Shown here in pieces: positions 1 through 9,858 of a stretch of 32,363 nucleotides of DNA. A program made the position numbers and the translations under genes. Where the stretch lies: the NCBI GenBank assembly GCA_026196225.1, contig JAPHRD010000038.1:1-32363 (forward strand), read 5' to 3'. This DNA comes from Motiliproteus sp. GTDB lineage: Bacteria > Pseudomonadota > Gammaproteobacteria > Pseudomonadales > Balneatricaceae. Position 1 is the stretch's first letter; the number at the start of each line of letters is the position of its first letter. The notes beneath the pieces were generated by a model. The model was not told the origin of the DNA. It saw only the letters and a program-made list of their open reading frames with translations, and did no database searches.

Positions 1-58
1 CACTATCGGCGAAAGTGAGCTGGTGATCCATCGAGCATTCCCCAAATCATGAAGGTAA

Positions 59-1108
59 GGATTATCTCATGCCAGGGACTTAATCACAGGATCCCTAACT
101 AAGGTCGCTCAAGCAGTAGCTCCTGAAGATTCAGCATTCGAAGATATCTTCGGCACTAGTGAAGAAATGCAGCGTGCCAAACAGCGAGCACAACGATTAG
201 CAGATATGGATGTGCCGACTTTATTGCTTGGCGAGTCAGGCACAGGAAAAGAACTATTCGCTCGCGCAATTCATCACGCAGGCCAAAGAAAGAATGGACC
301 CTTCATTCCCATCAACTGTGGTGCCATTCCTTCAGAATTAATCGAATCAAAGCTATTTGGGCATGAAAGAGGGGCATTTACTGGTGCTAACAAAGAAAGT
401 CCTGGTTGTTTTCGTGATGCCGATGGAGGCACTCTATTCTTGGATGAAATTGGCGAGTTACCACTGGAAGCTCAAGTACGCTTGCTTCGAGTCCTGCAAG
501 AAGGCGCATTTCAACCGGTCGGTTCCAATAAAGAAATTAAAGTCGATGTGCGCATCATCGCCGCCACACATAGAAACCTGTTGGAAATGACCGCTGAAAA
601 TCTGTTCCGACTCGACCTTTTCTATCGCATTGCCGTTGGAATCTTAGAACTCCCGCCACTAAATTCTCGCACAGGAGAAATCGGCGAGTTGGCAAACCAC
701 CTCATAGGGGAAATCAATAAAGACCTAGCAGATCAGCCAGGGTACCGAAGCAAAAAAATTTCTGTTTCAGCAAAAAACTTCATCGTACAACATAGTTGGC
801 CTGGCAATGTCAGGGAACTAAGATCCACACTGCTTCGTGCCGCTATATGGTGCAATGGGGACAATCTCACAGCTAAAGACCTGAAAGACGCCACACTTCA
901 GCCACCCTCCATCAGCACCGACTTGTTCTCCCGCCAACTAGACCACAGTTTTGATATACAGAAAATTATCGGAGATATCCCGCGCCACTATGTCCCCATG
1001 GCGATGAAAGCTTCGGGCGGAAACAAGACAAAGGCTGCAAAATTATTAGGCATCAAAAGCCAGCAGGTACTGACAAACTGGATCGATAAATATGATATCG
1101 ATGTGTAA
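59..1108 (+). pseudogene. Sigma-54-dependent activator (NtrC-type AAA+ and Fis-type HTH), sensor domain missing
   Basis: Members of this family bind upstream DNA and use ATP to open promoters held by sigma-54 RNA polymerase. Numbering from the ATG at 167, I see Walker A GESGTGKE (22-29), the sigma-54 contact loop GAFTGA (69-74), Walker B GGTLFLDE (87-94), arginine-finger region FRLDLFYR (147-154), WPGNVREL (211-218) and a C-terminal Fis-type helix-turn-helix (about 282-310). Homology begins before that ATG: the codons from 125 read EDSAFEDIFGTSEE, a typical linker into the AAA+ domain. Going upstream the frame meets TAA (56-58) and TGA (50-52), with no ATG, GTG or TTG between 59 and 166. The N-terminal sensor is therefore absent or in pieces. 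Two usually conserved spots are altered (FRLDLF for FREDL, LPPLNSR for LPPLRER), which fits relaxed selection. It may be a relic or a shortened constitutive activator. The linker and C-terminus remind me of RtcR/CARF-like regulators, but the part that would show this is missing. Confidence 0.75.
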
Positions 1109-1906
1109 CTGGCGCACCAAGACAAAAAGGGAATGTATGGCAAATTTATCGACGATCACATCGACATCAGCAACCAATATCAAGGTACGTCCATGTTCAA
1201 AAGACTTGGAAGCTTTGTGAAGCGTTGACTCAACGCCTTGGCACCGTTTCAAGTCGGAGGGCTTTCTAACTTGCTTTTAGCTCCAGCTCATAGCTGGAAA
1301 GGCTAAACATACCAAACATGTATAAATTAGCTCTACTAGGCTCATCCGCCAAACACCTTGCATCTTAAATAGACAGTGCAGCGGCCTCCACCTATCCCCG
1401 ACCCTCGCAAACGTGTAGTAGTTTCATATGAGCTTTTAAGAGCAACTCTTGACTGCAACAATCGCCCTAAAGCAGCAGTCATCGCCACACCCTATTTCTA
1501 CACATTCTTACAGGGCAGGGTGGCCATAACTATCTAGATAAATACATAGGGCCTTTCACTTTCTCAAACAGGCAATACGGCTACCGCTTCTAACCTATAG
1601 CTAAACCTATAGTCCGGTGCAGATGATGAAAAATAACTTTATTTACACCACGAGCCATGGTTGTTTCTGCCCTTAATCGATGAATTCTGTTTAGCGGGCA
1701 CCCACCTACAGCACCAGCCACCTGAAAAGCGTTTTAGAATACCACATCTGAGTCATAACGGAGCGTTTGATTTACCGATCACGGACACAAGAGATCCACT
1801 GAAATTCGATCCACCAGGAAATTTTCTAACCAGAGGTGAACTGCTGATAGTTATCAGCTCATTGATCACTATATAATGGTCGGTCTGCTGTCATTATGAG
1901 GCCAAG
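1109..1906. other. Gene-poor interval between the sigma-54 activator and uvrA
   Basis: About 800 bases without a convincing gene. A 31-codon frame at 1133-1228 (+) follows a purine-rich stretch and would encode a small basic-ended peptide starting MYGKFIDDH; I do not recognise it. An imperfect hairpin lies at 1276-1307 (TTTAGC-t-CCAGCT, loop CAT, AGCTGG-aaag-GCTAAA). It has no T-tract, so it is at best a weak terminator for the upstream gene. The octamer ACCTATAG occurs twice between about 1591 and 1613. A 71-codon frame at 1661-1876 needs a TTG start and lacks a ribosome-binding site. The rest looks like decayed sequence. The uvrA promoter region occupies the last 70 bases. Confidence 0.5.
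1843..1877 (+). promoter_or_regulatory. Candidate uvrA promoter with a palindrome over the -35 region
   Basis: A perfect -10 hexamer TATAAT lies at 1872-1877, about 30 bases before the uvrA ATG. At 1843-1858 there is a perfect 7-base inverted repeat, GCTGATA-GT-TATCAGC, sitting where the -35 box should be (about 1849-1854), where no good -35 sequence is visible. This looks like an operator or an activator-dependent promoter. The classical gammaproteobacterial LexA box CTGT-N8-ACAG is not present between 1800 and 1906. The palindrome has CTG and CAG half-sites but with 8 rather than 10 bases between them. Confidence 0.5.
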
Positions 1907-4732
1907 ATGGACACTATCAGCGTACGCGGCGCCCGAACTCACAATTTAAAGAACATCGACCTCGACATCCCTCGAGATAAACTCATAGTGATTACCGGTT
2001 TATCGGGATCCGGGAAGTCCTCTTTAGCTTTCGACACTCTCTATGCCGAGGGTCAACGTCGCTATGTGGAATCCCTCTCCACCTATGCTCGACAGTTCCT
2101 GTCGATGATGGAAAAACCTGACGTTGACCATATTGAAGGCCTGTCTCCGGCCATCTCCATCGAGCAGAAATCCACCTCTCATAATCCCCGCTCAACGGTG
2201 GGCACGATTACCGAGATCTATGATTATCTTCGATTACTGTTTGCCCGGGCCGGCGAACCTCGCTGCCCGGATCACGACCTTCCCCTGAAGGCCCAGACCA
2301 TCAGCCAGATGGTGGATCAGATTTTGGCCTTGGATGAAGGCGCAAAGGTGATGCTGCTGGCACCGGTGGTGCAAGATCGTAAGGGCGAACACCTGCATAT
2401 TCTTAACAACCTCAAGACTCAGGGTTTTGTCCGTGCTCGGATCAACGGCCTGGTGGTGGACCTCGACAGCCCACCGGAGCTGGATAAGAATAAGAAACAC
2501 AACATCGAAGTGGTGGTTGATCGCTTTAAGATTCGTGCCGATATCGATACACGTCTGGCAGAATCTTTAGAAACATGCCTGGAACTGACCGACGGTCTGG
2601 CGCTACTCAGTTTTATGGATGGCGACGGCAAAGATCTTGTATTTTCAGCTCGATTCGCCTGCCCCAAGTGCGGCCACAGTATCCAGGAGCTGGAACCGAG
2701 GCTATTCTCTTTCAACAACCCTCATGGTGCCTGCTCCAGCTGTGACGGCCTAGGTTCACGGCTGTTTTTCGATCCCGACAAAGTAATAGTCGATTCCGGC
2801 CTGTCACTGGCAGAGGGCGCTATTCGGGGCTGGGATCGACGTAGCGTTTACTACTTCCAATTGCTTACTGCTCTGGGAGAACACTATGGATTCCGCACCG
2901 ATACGCCTTTTCGAGAGCTGAACCAAAAACAGCAACAAGCAGTACTGCAAGGGACCGGCCGAGAAAAGATCAGCTTCAAATATCTCAGTGATCGTGGCGA
3001 AATCGCCATCAAGGAGCATCCTTTCGAAGGGGTCATTCCTAACATGACCCGCCGTTTTCGCGAGACTGAATCTCAATCGGTCCGCGAAGATCTGGCTAAG
3101 TTTCAGACTCAGCAACCCTGCCCTTCCTGCAAAGGATCACGATTACGCCGAGACGCTCGCAGCGTCTTTATCGATGAGAGAAACATCTCAGACATCACCT
3201 CCATGGGTGTCGGCATCTGCTCGAAGTATTTCGGCAATCTGAAGCTCGAAGGCAAACAGGGGGAAATCGCAGATAAAATTCTCAAAGAGATCCGTGCTCG
3301 CCTGGATTTTCTGGTAAACGTCGGCCTCGACTACCTGACTCTGGATCGAAACGCAGACAGTTTGTCCGGTGGTGAAGCACAGCGAATCCGCCTGGCCAGC
3401 CAGATCGGAGCCGGCCTGGTAGGGGTCATGTACATCCTTGATGAACCCTCCATCGGCCTGCATCAACGTGACAATGAGCGCTTGCTAAAGACGCTCACCC
3501 ACCTGCGCGATCTTGGCAACACGGTGATCGTGGTTGAGCATGATGAAGATGCCATCCGACTGGCAGACCACGTAATCGACATCGGCCCTGGCGCAGGGGT
3601 TCACGGTGGCGAAATTATCGCTCAGGGAACTCCCCAGACCATTATGGATTGCACCGATTCCATGACGGGACAGTATCTCAGCGGCGGCAAATCCATTGCC
3701 ATTCCCGAACAGCGCACTACTGTTGACGATCAACGTTGGCTAAAACTACTGGGAGCCACCGGCAACAACCTTAATCAGGTAGATCTGGATATCCCTATCG
3801 GCTTGATGACCTGCGTCACCGGCGTCTCTGGCTCGGGTAAGTCCACCCTGATCAATGCCACCCTCTACCCACTGGCAGCAACCGCACTGAATAAGGCCTC
3901 TACTCTGGAGATCGCTCCTCACGACCATATCGACGGTCTCAACCACCTCGACAAGGTAGTGGACATCGACCAGAGCCCCATTGGCCGCACGCCACGCTCT
4001 AATCCTGCCACCTATACTGGCATTTTCACCCCGATCCGGGAGCTGTTTGCCGCCACCCAAGAAGCTCGCTCTCGAGGCTATAAGCCCGGCCGATTCAGCT
4101 TCAATGTTAAAGGAGGCCGCTGCGAGGCCTGCCAGGGCGATGGTGTTATCAAAGTTGAGATGCATTTCCTGCCCGATATCTACGTCCCCTGTGACGTCTG
4201 CAAAGGCAAACGCTACAACCGGGAAACCCTGGAGATTAGGTACAAAGGCAAGAACATCCATCAGGTTTTGGATATGACGGTGGAGGACGCCCGGGAGTTT
4301 TTCGACCCAGTACCAATGCTAGCTCGACGGCTGCAAACCCTCATCGACGTAGGCCTGTCCTACATTCATCTGGGACAGGCAGCCACCACCCTATCTGGTG
4401 GTGAAGCGCAACGGGTTAAGCTGGCCAAAGAGCTCTCCAAACGAGACACCGGAAACACCCTGTATATTCTTGACGAACCCACTACCGGACTGCACTTCTA
4501 CGACATTCAGCAGTTATTGAACGTACTCCATCGTCTTCGCGACCACGGTAACACTATTGTGGTAATCGAACACAATTTGGATGTGATCAAAACTGCAGAC
4601 TGGATTGTCGACCTGGGTCCGGAAGGCGGCATCAATGGCGGTCAGATTATCGCTACCGGCACACCGGAAGCCGTTGCAAATATGGAGCACTCCCATACAG
4701 GGCGTTTTCTGAAACCATTACTGGGGCGCTGA
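1907..4732 (+). CDS. uvrA: UvrA, excinuclease ABC subunit A
   Basis: UvrA is the damage-recognition ATPase of nucleotide excision repair. As a dimer it loads UvrB at bulky lesions in the cytoplasm. The 941-residue product has the usual family length and duplicated ABC architecture: Walker A GLSGSGKS (31-38), zinc module with Cys252, Cys255, Cys276 and Cys279, first signature [12 protein letters not shown] and Walker [11 protein letters not shown], then a second half with Walker [10 protein letters not shown], zinc module CEAC...CDVC, signature [12 protein letters not shown] and Walker [11 protein letters not shown]. The ATG at 1907 has GAGG at 1898-1901 as its ribosome-binding site. The gene stands alone and converges on rplQ, sharing a terminator with it. 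All key motifs are intact. Confidence 0.98.
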   Translation: MDTISVRGARTHNLKNIDLDIPRDKLIVITGLSGSGKSSLAFDTLYAEGQRRYVESLSTYARQFLSMMEKPDVDHIEGLSPAISIEQKSTSHNPRSTVGTITEIYDYLRLLFARAGEPRCPDHDLPLKAQTISQMVDQILALDEGAKVMLLAPVVQDRKGEHLHILNNLKTQGFVRARINGLVVDLDSPPELDKNKKHNIEVVVDRFKIRADIDTRLAESLETCLELTDGLALLSFMDGDGKDLVFSARFACPKCGHSIQELEPRLFSFNNPHGACSSCDGLGSRLFFDPDKVIVDSGLSLAEGAIRGWDRRSVYYFQLLTALGEHYGFRTDTPFRELNQKQQQAVLQGTGREKISFKYLSDRGEIAIKEHPFEGVIPNMTRRFRETESQSVREDLAKFQTQQPCPSCKGSRLRRDARSVFIDERNISDITSMGVGICSKYFGNLKLEGKQGEIADKILKEIRARLDFLVNVGLDYLTLDRNADSLSGGEAQRIRLASQIGAGLVGVMYILDEPSIGLHQRDNERLLKTLTHLRDLGNTVIVVEHDEDAIRLADHVIDIGPGAGVHGGEIIAQGTPQTIMDCTDSMTGQYLSGGKSIAIPEQRTTVDDQRWLKLLGATGNNLNQVDLDIPIGLMTCVTGVSGSGKSTLINATLYPLAATALNKASTLEIAPHDHIDGLNHLDKVVDIDQSPIGRTPRSNPATYTGIFTPIRELFAATQEARSRGYKPGRFSFNVKGGRCEACQGDGVIKVEMHFLPDIYVPCDVCKGKRYNRETLEIRYKGKNIHQVLDMTVEDAREFFDPVPMLARRLQTLIDVGLSYIHLGQAATTLSGGEAQRVKLAKELSKRDTGNTLYILDEPTTGLHFYDIQQLLNVLHRLRDHGNTIVVIEHNLDVIKTADWIVDLGPEGGINGGQIIATGTPEAVANMEHSHTGRFLKPLLGR

Positions 4733-4738
4733 TTCAGT

Positions 4739-4774
4739 TTCAGGAGGAGCCTCCTAGGAAGCTCCTAACCTGAA
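4739..4774 (+). other. Hairpin immediately after uvrA
   Basis: Starting 7 bases past the uvrA stop, arms TTCAGG-AGGAGC (4739-4750) and GCTCCT-aa-CCTGAA (4761-4774) form a 12-pair stem with a two-base bulge and a 10-base loop. There is no T-run after it. It more likely protects the 3' end or assists the terminator 40 bases further on than terminates by itself. Confidence 0.45.
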
Positions 4775-4814
4775 CACTGCTATCCCATATATTTATGACG
4801 GAATCACAGGCAAT

Positions 4815-4842
4815 AAAAAACCCGGCCAAGGCCGGGTTTTTT
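4815..4842. terminator. Bidirectional intrinsic terminator between uvrA and rplQ
   Basis: AAAAAA-CCCGGCC-aag-GGCCGGG-like arms followed by TTTTTT: a GC-rich stem with loop AAG, preceded by six A and followed by six T. It therefore works in both directions. It ends uvrA on the + strand and the ribosomal cluster after rplQ on the minus strand, where the rplQ stop is 17 bases away. Confidence 0.93.
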
Positions 4843-4858
4843 GTACTGCAACCGCTAT

Positions 4859-5254
4859 TTAGTCTTCGCTAGTCTCATCGACTTCTTCAGCGATAACCGG
4901 GCGATCTACCAGTTCAACGAAAGCCATAGGGGCGTTATCGCCAGCGCGGAAACCACACTTGAGGATACGGATGTAACCTCCAGGACGGTTGGCGTAGCGA
5001 GGACCCAGCTCGTTAAACAGTTTACCTACAGCTAGCTTGCTGCGGGTACGGGAGAAAGCCAGACGGCGGTTTGCTACGGAGTCGTTCTTAGCCAATGTGA
5101 TCAAAGGCTCTGCAACGCGACGTAGCTCTTTAGCTTTTGGTAAGGTCGTCTTAATCACTTCATGCTCGAACAGGGACACTGCCATGTTCTTGAACATCGC
5201 TTGGCGATGTGTGCTTGTGCGATTTAGATGACGACCACTCTTACGATGGCGCAT
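4859..5254 (-). CDS. rplQ: 50S ribosomal protein bL17
   Basis: This is a large-subunit protein of 131 residues, close to the roughly 127 of Escherichia coli. It begins with the diagnostic basic block [12 protein letters not shown] and contains the conserved stretch [10 protein letters not shown]-like [20 protein letters not shown]. The C-terminus is an acidic tail (EEVDETSED). It is the last gene of the cluster, 38 bases after rpoA, and sits directly before the shared terminator. It is expected to be co-transcribed with rpsM, rpsK, rpsD and rpoA from the alpha promoter. Confidence 0.97.
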   Translation of the reverse strand: MRHRKSGRHLNRTSTHRQAMFKNMAVSLFEHEVIKTTLPKAKELRRVAEPLITLAKNDSVANRRLAFSRTRSKLAVGKLFNELGPRYANRPGGYIRILKCGFRAGDNAPMAFVELVDRPVIAEEVDETSED

Positions 5255-5292
5255 GTTTAATTCCCTACAAAACTAAACGTTGATCTCGACGC

Positions 5293-6294
5293 TTAGGAAG
5301 CGACCTTGTCATCGCCCCTGATGCTTGCAGGCGGCCAGTTTTCCAGACGCATGCCAAGCGACAGACCCTTAGATGCAAGAACGTCTTTGATCTCAGTCAG
5401 AGACTTCTTGCCCAGGTTAGGCGTCTTAAGCAATTCAACTTCGGTGCGCTGAATCAGATCACCGATGTAGTAAAGGTTTTCTGCCTTGAGGCAGTTAGCT
5501 GAACGAACAGTCAGCTCCAGATCATCAACTGGACGCAGCAGAATCGGATCAATCTCCGGCTCAGGCTCCGCCTCAACAGCCGCGTCTGCGCTCTCAAGGT
5601 CAACAAAGGCAACCAGTTGCTGCTGCATAATAGTTGCAGCGCGACGAATAGCCTCTTCAGGGTCGATAGAACCGTTGGTCTCCATGTCGAGCACCAGCTT
5701 GTCGAGGTCTGTGCGCTGTTCAACACGCGCACTCTCTACAACATAGGAAACACGACGAACCGGGCTGTAAGTTGCATCAAGCAACAGACGACCAATGGGA
5801 CGGCTCTCTTCTTCGCCAGTGTCACGAACGTCCGCTGGGACGTAACCGCGACCACGGGTCACTTTCAATTGCATGGCCAGCTCAGCGTTATCGTTGAGAT
5901 GAGCAATCACATGATCCGGGTTGGCGACCTCGACATCCTGAGTCAACTGGATGTCACCGGCAGTTACTACGCCGGGGCCTTTTTTAGTCAGCGTTAGAAG
6001 TGCTTCTTCACCGCTGTGCATTACCACGGAAACGCCTTTCAGGTTCAGCAGGATCTCAATGACATCCTCCTGCACACCTTCAATAGCGCTGTACTCGTGC
6101 AGCACACCTTCGATTTCCACTTCTGATACCGCACAACCAGGCATAGACGACAGAAGAATCCGTCGCAAGGCATTGCCCAGAGTGTGTCCAAATCCACGCT
6201 CGAGAGGCTCAAGGGAAACCTGCGCACGGGTGGCGCTAACTTCCTGAACATCGATGCGATTTGGACTTAGAAATTCGTTGACTGAAGCCTGCAT
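5293..6294 (-). CDS. rpoA: RNA polymerase alpha subunit
   Basis: Alpha dimerises to start assembly of RNA polymerase, and its C-terminal domain contacts UP elements and activators. The product has 333 residues from the ATG at 6294. A longer frame opens at a GTG at 6303, but the AGGTGG ribosome-binding site is correctly spaced for the ATG, and MQASVNEFL matches the family start. The N-terminal dimerisation domain carries [23 protein letters not shown] split across residues about 30-55. The C-terminal domain carries RSANCLK and [16 protein letters not shown], with the DNA-contacting arginine in the former. A Glu/Pro/Asp-rich linker joins them. It lies between rpsD and rplQ in the alpha operon. 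Confidence 0.98.
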   Translation of the reverse strand: MQASVNEFLSPNRIDVQEVSATRAQVSLEPLERGFGHTLGNALRRILLSSMPGCAVSEVEIEGVLHEYSAIEGVQEDVIEILLNLKGVSVVMHSGEEALLTLTKKGPGVVTAGDIQLTQDVEVANPDHVIAHLNDNAELAMQLKVTRGRGYVPADVRDTGEEESRPIGRLLLDATYSPVRRVSYVVESARVEQRTDLDKLVLDMETNGSIDPEEAIRRAATIMQQQLVAFVDLESADAAVEAEPEPEIDPILLRPVDDLELTVRSANCLKAENLYYIGDLIQRTEVELLKTPNLGKKSLTEIKDVLASKGLSLGMRLENWPPASIRGDDKVAS

Positions 6295-6318
6295 TCTATC
6301 CACCTAGCAATTTAAGTC

Positions 6319-6939
6319 TTACTTAGAGTAAAGTTCGACGATCAGCTGTTCGTTGATCTCTGCGGGCAGTTCATTTCTTTCAGGGGCTGCCTTAAAGGTG
6401 CCTTCCATCTTAGAACTATCCACTTCAACCCACTCGACTGCTGTACGCTGAGAAGCCAGCTCCAGTGCGTTTTTGATGCGCAGCTGAGTCTTAGCCTTTT
6501 CACGCACGGCAACAACGTCACCGGCTTTTACTTGATAAGACGGGATGTTAACCGTCTCACCGTTGACCAAAATCGCTTTGTGAGAAACGATTTGACGGGC
6601 TTCTGCACGGGTGGAACCGAATCCCATGCGATAAACCACGTTGTCCAGTCGTCCTTCCAACAGCTGAAGCAGGTTTTCACCCGTAGCACCCTTAAGGCGT
6701 GCCGCTTCTTTGTAGTAACTGCGGAATTGACGCTCTAGTACACCGTAGATACGACGTACTTTTTGTTTTTCACGAAGCTGCAGACCGTAGTCAGACAGAC
6801 GTCCACGACGAGCACCATGTGCACCTGGAGGCGTTTCCGCCTTGCACTTGGAGTCCAGTGCGCGAACGCCGCTCTTCAGGAACAGATCAGTTCCTTCACG
6901 ACGAGACAGCTTACACTTAGGTCCAATATAACGAGCCAT
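6319..6939 (-). CDS. rpsD: 30S ribosomal protein uS4
   Basis: uS4 is a primary 16S rRNA-binding assembly protein and, in enterobacteria, the translational repressor of the alpha operon. The product is 206 residues, the E. coli length, starting [16 protein letters not shown]. The S4 RNA-binding fold is visible at about 96-160 ([20 protein letters not shown]). The N-terminus lacks the four-cysteine zinc site of some S4 proteins. It sits between rpsK and rpoA. A structured leader upstream of rpsM could be its regulatory target. Confidence 0.98.
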   Translation of the reverse strand: MARYIGPKCKLSRREGTDLFLKSGVRALDSKCKAETPPGAHGARRGRLSDYGLQLREKQKVRRIYGVLERQFRSYYKEAARLKGATGENLLQLLEGRLDNVVYRMGFGSTRAEARQIVSHKAILVNGETVNIPSYQVKAGDVVAVREKAKTQLRIKNALELASQRTAVEWVEVDSSKMEGTFKAAPERNELPAEINEQLIVELYSK

Positions 6940-6954
6940 TCTACCGTCTCCTGA

Positions 6955-7344
6955 TTAAACGCGACGCTTCTTGGGCGGACGACATCCATTGTGTGGGATA
7001 GGCGTCACGTCCGTGATGTTAGTGATCTTGTATCCAACGTTGTTCAAAGCACGAACGGCGGATTCACGACCGGGCCCTGGGCCCTTCACGAAAACGTCTA
7101 GGTTTTTAAGGCCATACTCCTGCGCAGCGGCTCCAGCACGCTCGGCAGCAACCTGCGCGGCGAATGGAGTGCTCTTACGAGAACCACGGAAGCCTGAGCC
7201 ACCAGCAGTTGCCCAGCTCAGAGTATTACCCTGACGGTCAGTAATGGTCACAATTGTGTTGTTAAAAGAAGCGTGAATGTGGGCGAACCCATCAACCACC
7301 TGCTTTTTAACTTTTTTACGTGTGCGAGTACCTGGCTTAGCCAT
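6955..7344 (-). CDS. rpsK: 30S ribosomal protein uS11
   Basis: uS11 forms part of the 30S platform near the E site. The product is 129 residues, the E. coli length, with family landmarks [31 protein letters not shown] and the basic end CRPPKKRRV. It follows rpsM by 24 bases in the alpha operon and precedes rpsD by 15. Confidence 0.97.
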   Translation of the reverse strand: MAKPGTRTRKKVKKQVVDGFAHIHASFNNTIVTITDRQGNTLSWATAGGSGFRGSRKSTPFAAQVAAERAGAAAQEYGLKNLDVFVKGPGPGRESAVRALNNVGYKITNITDVTPIPHNGCRPPKKRRV

Positions 7345-7368
7345 ATGGGAAAATTCCTATCGCTTACA

Positions 7369-7725
7369 CTACTTACGGATTGGCTTACGCGGCCCTTTAC
7401 GGGTACGCGCATTAGTTTTCGTGCGCTGACCGCGAACGGGCAGGCTGCGGCGATGACGAATGCCGCGAAAACAACCAAGGTCCATAAGACGCTTAATATT
7501 CATGTTAACCTCACGACGGAGGTCACCTTCAACACTCAACTTGGCAACTTCGCCACGGATGGCATCCAGTTGCTCTTCAGACAGATCTCCAATCTTTGAG
7601 CTTTGCTCAATTCCGACTGTCGCACACAGTTGTGCAGCAGTCGTGCGGCCCACACCATAGATGTAGGTTAAGGAGATAACCGCATGCTTATTGTCTGGAA
7701 TGTTGACGCCAGCTATACGGGCCAT
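7369..7725 (-). CDS. rpsM: 30S ribosomal protein uS13
   Basis: uS13 sits in the 30S head and contacts the P-site tRNA and the large subunit. The product is 118 residues, the E. coli length. It starts [17 protein letters not shown], has the helix-two-turns-helix core, and ends in the basic tail [12 protein letters not shown] that reaches the P site. It is the first gene of the alpha transcription unit: a promoter and an 11-base-pair leader hairpin lie in the 169-base gap to rpmJ, and a GGAG ribosome-binding site precedes the ATG. Confidence 0.97.
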   Translation of the reverse strand: MARIAGVNIPDNKHAVISLTYIYGVGRTTAAQLCATVGIEQSSKIGDLSEEQLDAIRGEVAKLSVEGDLRREVNMNIKRLMDLGCFRGIRHRRSLPVRGQRTKTNARTRKGPRKPIRK

Positions 7726-7744
7726 TCAATTTACTCCGTTATCG

Positions 7745-7791
7745 GTTGTAATCTTTAATGCGGCTGCTTGGCTCGGATCCAAGATTACAAC
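7745..7791 (-). promoter_or_regulatory. Leader hairpin before rpsM, candidate S4-type control element
   Basis: A perfect 11-base inverted repeat, GTTGTAATCTT (7745-7755) and AAGATTACAAC (7781-7791), encloses a 25-base loop with a GGATCC palindrome. In the minus-strand transcript it lies about 20 bases before the rpsM ATG and downstream of the alpha promoter. In E. coli the alpha leader folds into a pseudoknot bound by S4. The location fits such a role, but I cannot confirm a pseudoknot by eye. Confidence 0.5.
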
Positions 7792-7826
7792 TCGCTAGTC
7801 TTTAACCTTTCCACGAAAGGCGCAAA

Positions 7827-7855
7827 ATAGTACAGGGTGACTGTCTAAAAATCAA
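7827..7855 (-). promoter_or_regulatory. Alpha-operon promoter upstream of rpsM
   Basis: On the minus strand TTGATT (7855-7850) and TACTAT (7832-7827) are separated by exactly 17 bases. Both are close to sigma-70 consensus. The position, between rpmJ and rpsM, matches the alpha promoter of E. coli. Predicted transcripts begin near 7820 and run through the leader hairpin into rpsM. Confidence 0.7.
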
Positions 7856-7894
7856 CCCACCATTTGCTCCCTTTGCACTAATGCGTTTCGGATA

Positions 7895-8011
7895 TTAACC
7901 CTGACGCTGCTTGTGGCGTGGCTCAACTTTGCAGATCACCCGCACGGTACCGTTACGGCGGACAATCTTGCAGTTACGGCAGATCTTTTTTACAGATGCA
8001 CGTACTTTCAT
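7895..8011 (-). CDS. rpmJ: 50S ribosomal protein bL36, zinc-binding type
   Basis: This 38-codon gene was found by translating the gap between secY and rpsM. The product starts [19 protein letters not shown] and ends EPRHKQRQG. Cys11, Cys14, Cys27 and His33 form the zinc ligand set of the C+ form of bL36, so it is not the zinc-free paralogue. Its place directly after secY is the standard gammaproteobacterial position. It is the last gene of the spc unit before the alpha promoter. Confidence 0.95.
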   Translation of the reverse strand: MKVRASVKKICRNCKIVRRNGTVRVICKVEPRHKQRQG

Positions 8012-8033
8012 GATCTACTCCAATTGGTCGGAA

Positions 8034-9362
8034 TTAGCGAAGCAAGCCGCCACTTCCACCCTTGAGATTTGATTTTTTCATCAGTGACTCATATTGATGA
8101 GACATCAGATGCGATTGCACTTGGGCCATGAAATCCATAACCACAACAACCACGATCAACAGCGATGTTCCACCAAAATAGAACGGTACGTTCCAAGCCA
8201 CTACCAAGAACTGAGGCATTAGCGATACTGCAGTGATATACAGCGCGCCAAACAGCGTCAGACGAGATAGAACACTATCGATGTACCGCGCCGATTGGTC
8301 ACCGGGACGAATACCGGGAATAAAGGCACCAGATTTCTTAAGGTTATCCGCCACATCTTTCGGGTTAAACATCAACGCCGTATAGAAGTAGCAGAAGAAG
8401 ATAACAGCAGCAGCAAACAGGATAATATACAGAGGCTGGCCTGGGCCAAGCGCCAATGAAATATCTTGCAGCCAATCCATACCTTCAGTCTGACCGAACC
8501 ACTGACCAATAGAGGCCGGGAACAGCAGAATACTGGAAGCAAAGATGGGCGGGATAACCCCAGCCATATTGACTTTCAGCGGCAGGTGACTGGTTTGTGC
8601 AGCGTACATCTTACGACCTTGCTGGCGTTTCGCGTAGTTGATGGTGATACGGCGTTGACCGCGCTCCATAAACACTACGAAAGCCACTGTCAGCATTGCC
8701 AGTACAGCAATAAACAGCAGCGCCAGAATATTCAGATCGCCCTGACGTGATGCTTCAAAAGATTGACCGATAGCTCCGGGGAGCCCAGCGACAATACCTG
8801 CGAAGATCAGCAGAGAAATACCGTTACCGATTCCACGTTCGGTGATTTGCTCACCGAGCCACATCAGGAAAACAGCCCCGGAAACGAGAGTAACGACAGC
8901 GACGAAATAAAAGCTTAGGTCTGCGCTAAAGGCAACACCTTGCCCTGCGAGACCGACCGCCATACCTAATGATTGAACGGTAGCGAGAATAACCGTACCG
9001 TAGCGGGTATATTGGCTAATTTTCCGTCGACCGGCTTCACCCTCTTTCTTGAGTTGCTCCAGATGAGGGCTGACCACAGTCAGCAGTTGCATGATAATCG
9101 ACGCCGAAATATACGGCATAATGCCCAGCGCCAAAATACTCATGCGTTCCAAAGCACCACCCGAGAACATGTTAAACAGGCTCAGGATAGTGCCTTGGTT
9201 TTGTTCAAACATAGCAGCAAGGCGATCGGGGTTAATTCCGGGTACCGGAATGTGTGCACCGATTCGGTAAACCACTATTGCCAGAAATACAAAGAGCAGA
9301 CGAGATTTAAGCTCGCCCAAACCACTTTGGTTACCGGATGGAATAGTTCCTTGCTTAGCCAT
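8034..9362 (-). CDS. secY: SecY, protein-conducting channel of the Sec translocon
   Basis: SecY forms the inner-membrane channel with SecE and SecG through which SecA and ribosomes push preproteins. The product is 442 residues (E. coli 443) with about ten hydrophobic segments. Landmarks are the plug-adjacent [10 protein letters not shown] near residue 35, the cytoplasmic loop [13 protein letters not shown], and [20 protein letters not shown] in the large loop that contacts SecA and the ribosome. The C-terminus is GGSGGLLR. It lies between rplO and rpmJ in the spc operon, 6 bases after rplO. SecD, SecF and YajC are encoded elsewhere in the window. Confidence 0.98.
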   Translation of the reverse strand: MAKQGTIPSGNQSGLGELKSRLLFVFLAIVVYRIGAHIPVPGINPDRLAAMFEQNQGTILSLFNMFSGGALERMSILALGIMPYISASIIMQLLTVVSPHLEQLKKEGEAGRRKISQYTRYGTVILATVQSLGMAVGLAGQGVAFSADLSFYFVAVVTLVSGAVFLMWLGEQITERGIGNGISLLIFAGIVAGLPGAIGQSFEASRQGDLNILALLFIAVLAMLTVAFVVFMERGQRRITINYAKRQQGRKMYAAQTSHLPLKVNMAGVIPPIFASSILLFPASIGQWFGQTEGMDWLQDISLALGPGQPLYIILFAAAVIFFCYFYTALMFNPKDVADNLKKSGAFIPGIRPGDQSARYIDSVLSRLTLFGALYITAVSLMPQFLVVAWNVPFYFGGTSLLIVVVVVMDFMAQVQSHLMSHQYESLMKKSNLKGGSGGLLR

Positions 9363-9368
9363 TGAATG

Positions 9369-9803
9369 TTATTCCTCGACTTTTCCGCCTGCCGCTTCAA
9401 TGGCAGCCTTGGCACCCTTAGTGACTTTCAGACCTTTGACGGTAACCGCCTTGGTCAGCTCACCAGAAAGGATAACCTTAGCTTCTTTGATGTCGCGACT
9501 GATGATATTGGCCTGCTCAAGAGCAGCCAGATCGATCACGTCAGCTTCTACCTTAGCGAGTTCGTTCAGACGAATCTCAGCACGGTAAGCTGCTTGACGG
9601 GAAGTAAAGCCAAACTTAGGCAGACGACGCTGAATAGGCATCTGACCACCTTCGAAACCAGGCTTGACACTACCGCCGGAACGGGACTTCAAACCTTTGT
9701 GACCGCGACCTGCGGTCTTACCCAAACCACTACCGATACCACGACCAACACGCTTAGGTGCTTTCTTGGAACCAGCAGCTGGGCTCAGAGTATTTAGACG
9801 CAT
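9369..9803 (-). CDS. rplO: 50S ribosomal protein uL15
   Basis: uL15 is a late-assembling large-subunit protein. From the ATG at 9803 it has 144 residues, the E. coli length, beginning [14 protein letters not shown] with the typical glycine- and lysine-rich N-terminal arm ([18 protein letters not shown]). A frame open from a GTG at 9818 would add five residues, but the GGAGAG ribosome-binding site is spaced for the ATG and overlaps the GTG. It sits between rpmD and secY. Confidence 0.97.
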   Translation of the reverse strand: MRLNTLSPAAGSKKAPKRVGRGIGSGLGKTAGRGHKGLKSRSGGSVKPGFEGGQMPIQRRLPKFGFTSRQAAYRAEIRLNELAKVEADVIDLAALEQANIISRDIKEAKVILSGELTKAVTVKGLKVTKGAKAAIEAAGGKVEE

Positions 9804-9858
9804 GATGTGTCTCTCCACTATCTTGAGTGGCCGACCCTAAGTCGACCACCTCGGACTC

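Noticed and set aside
1661-1876. A 71-codon + strand frame before uvrA
   Set aside because: It needs a TTG start without a ribosome-binding site, resembles no family I know, and its end overlaps the uvrA promoter.
1800-1906. A LexA box upstream of uvrA
   Set aside because: No CTGT-N8-ACAG is present; the visible dyad has 8 rather than 10 bases between CTG and CAG.
3746-4261. A 171-codon minus-strand frame inside uvrA
   Set aside because: It lies antisense to the second zinc module and Walker region of uvrA; no ribosome-binding site or family resemblance.
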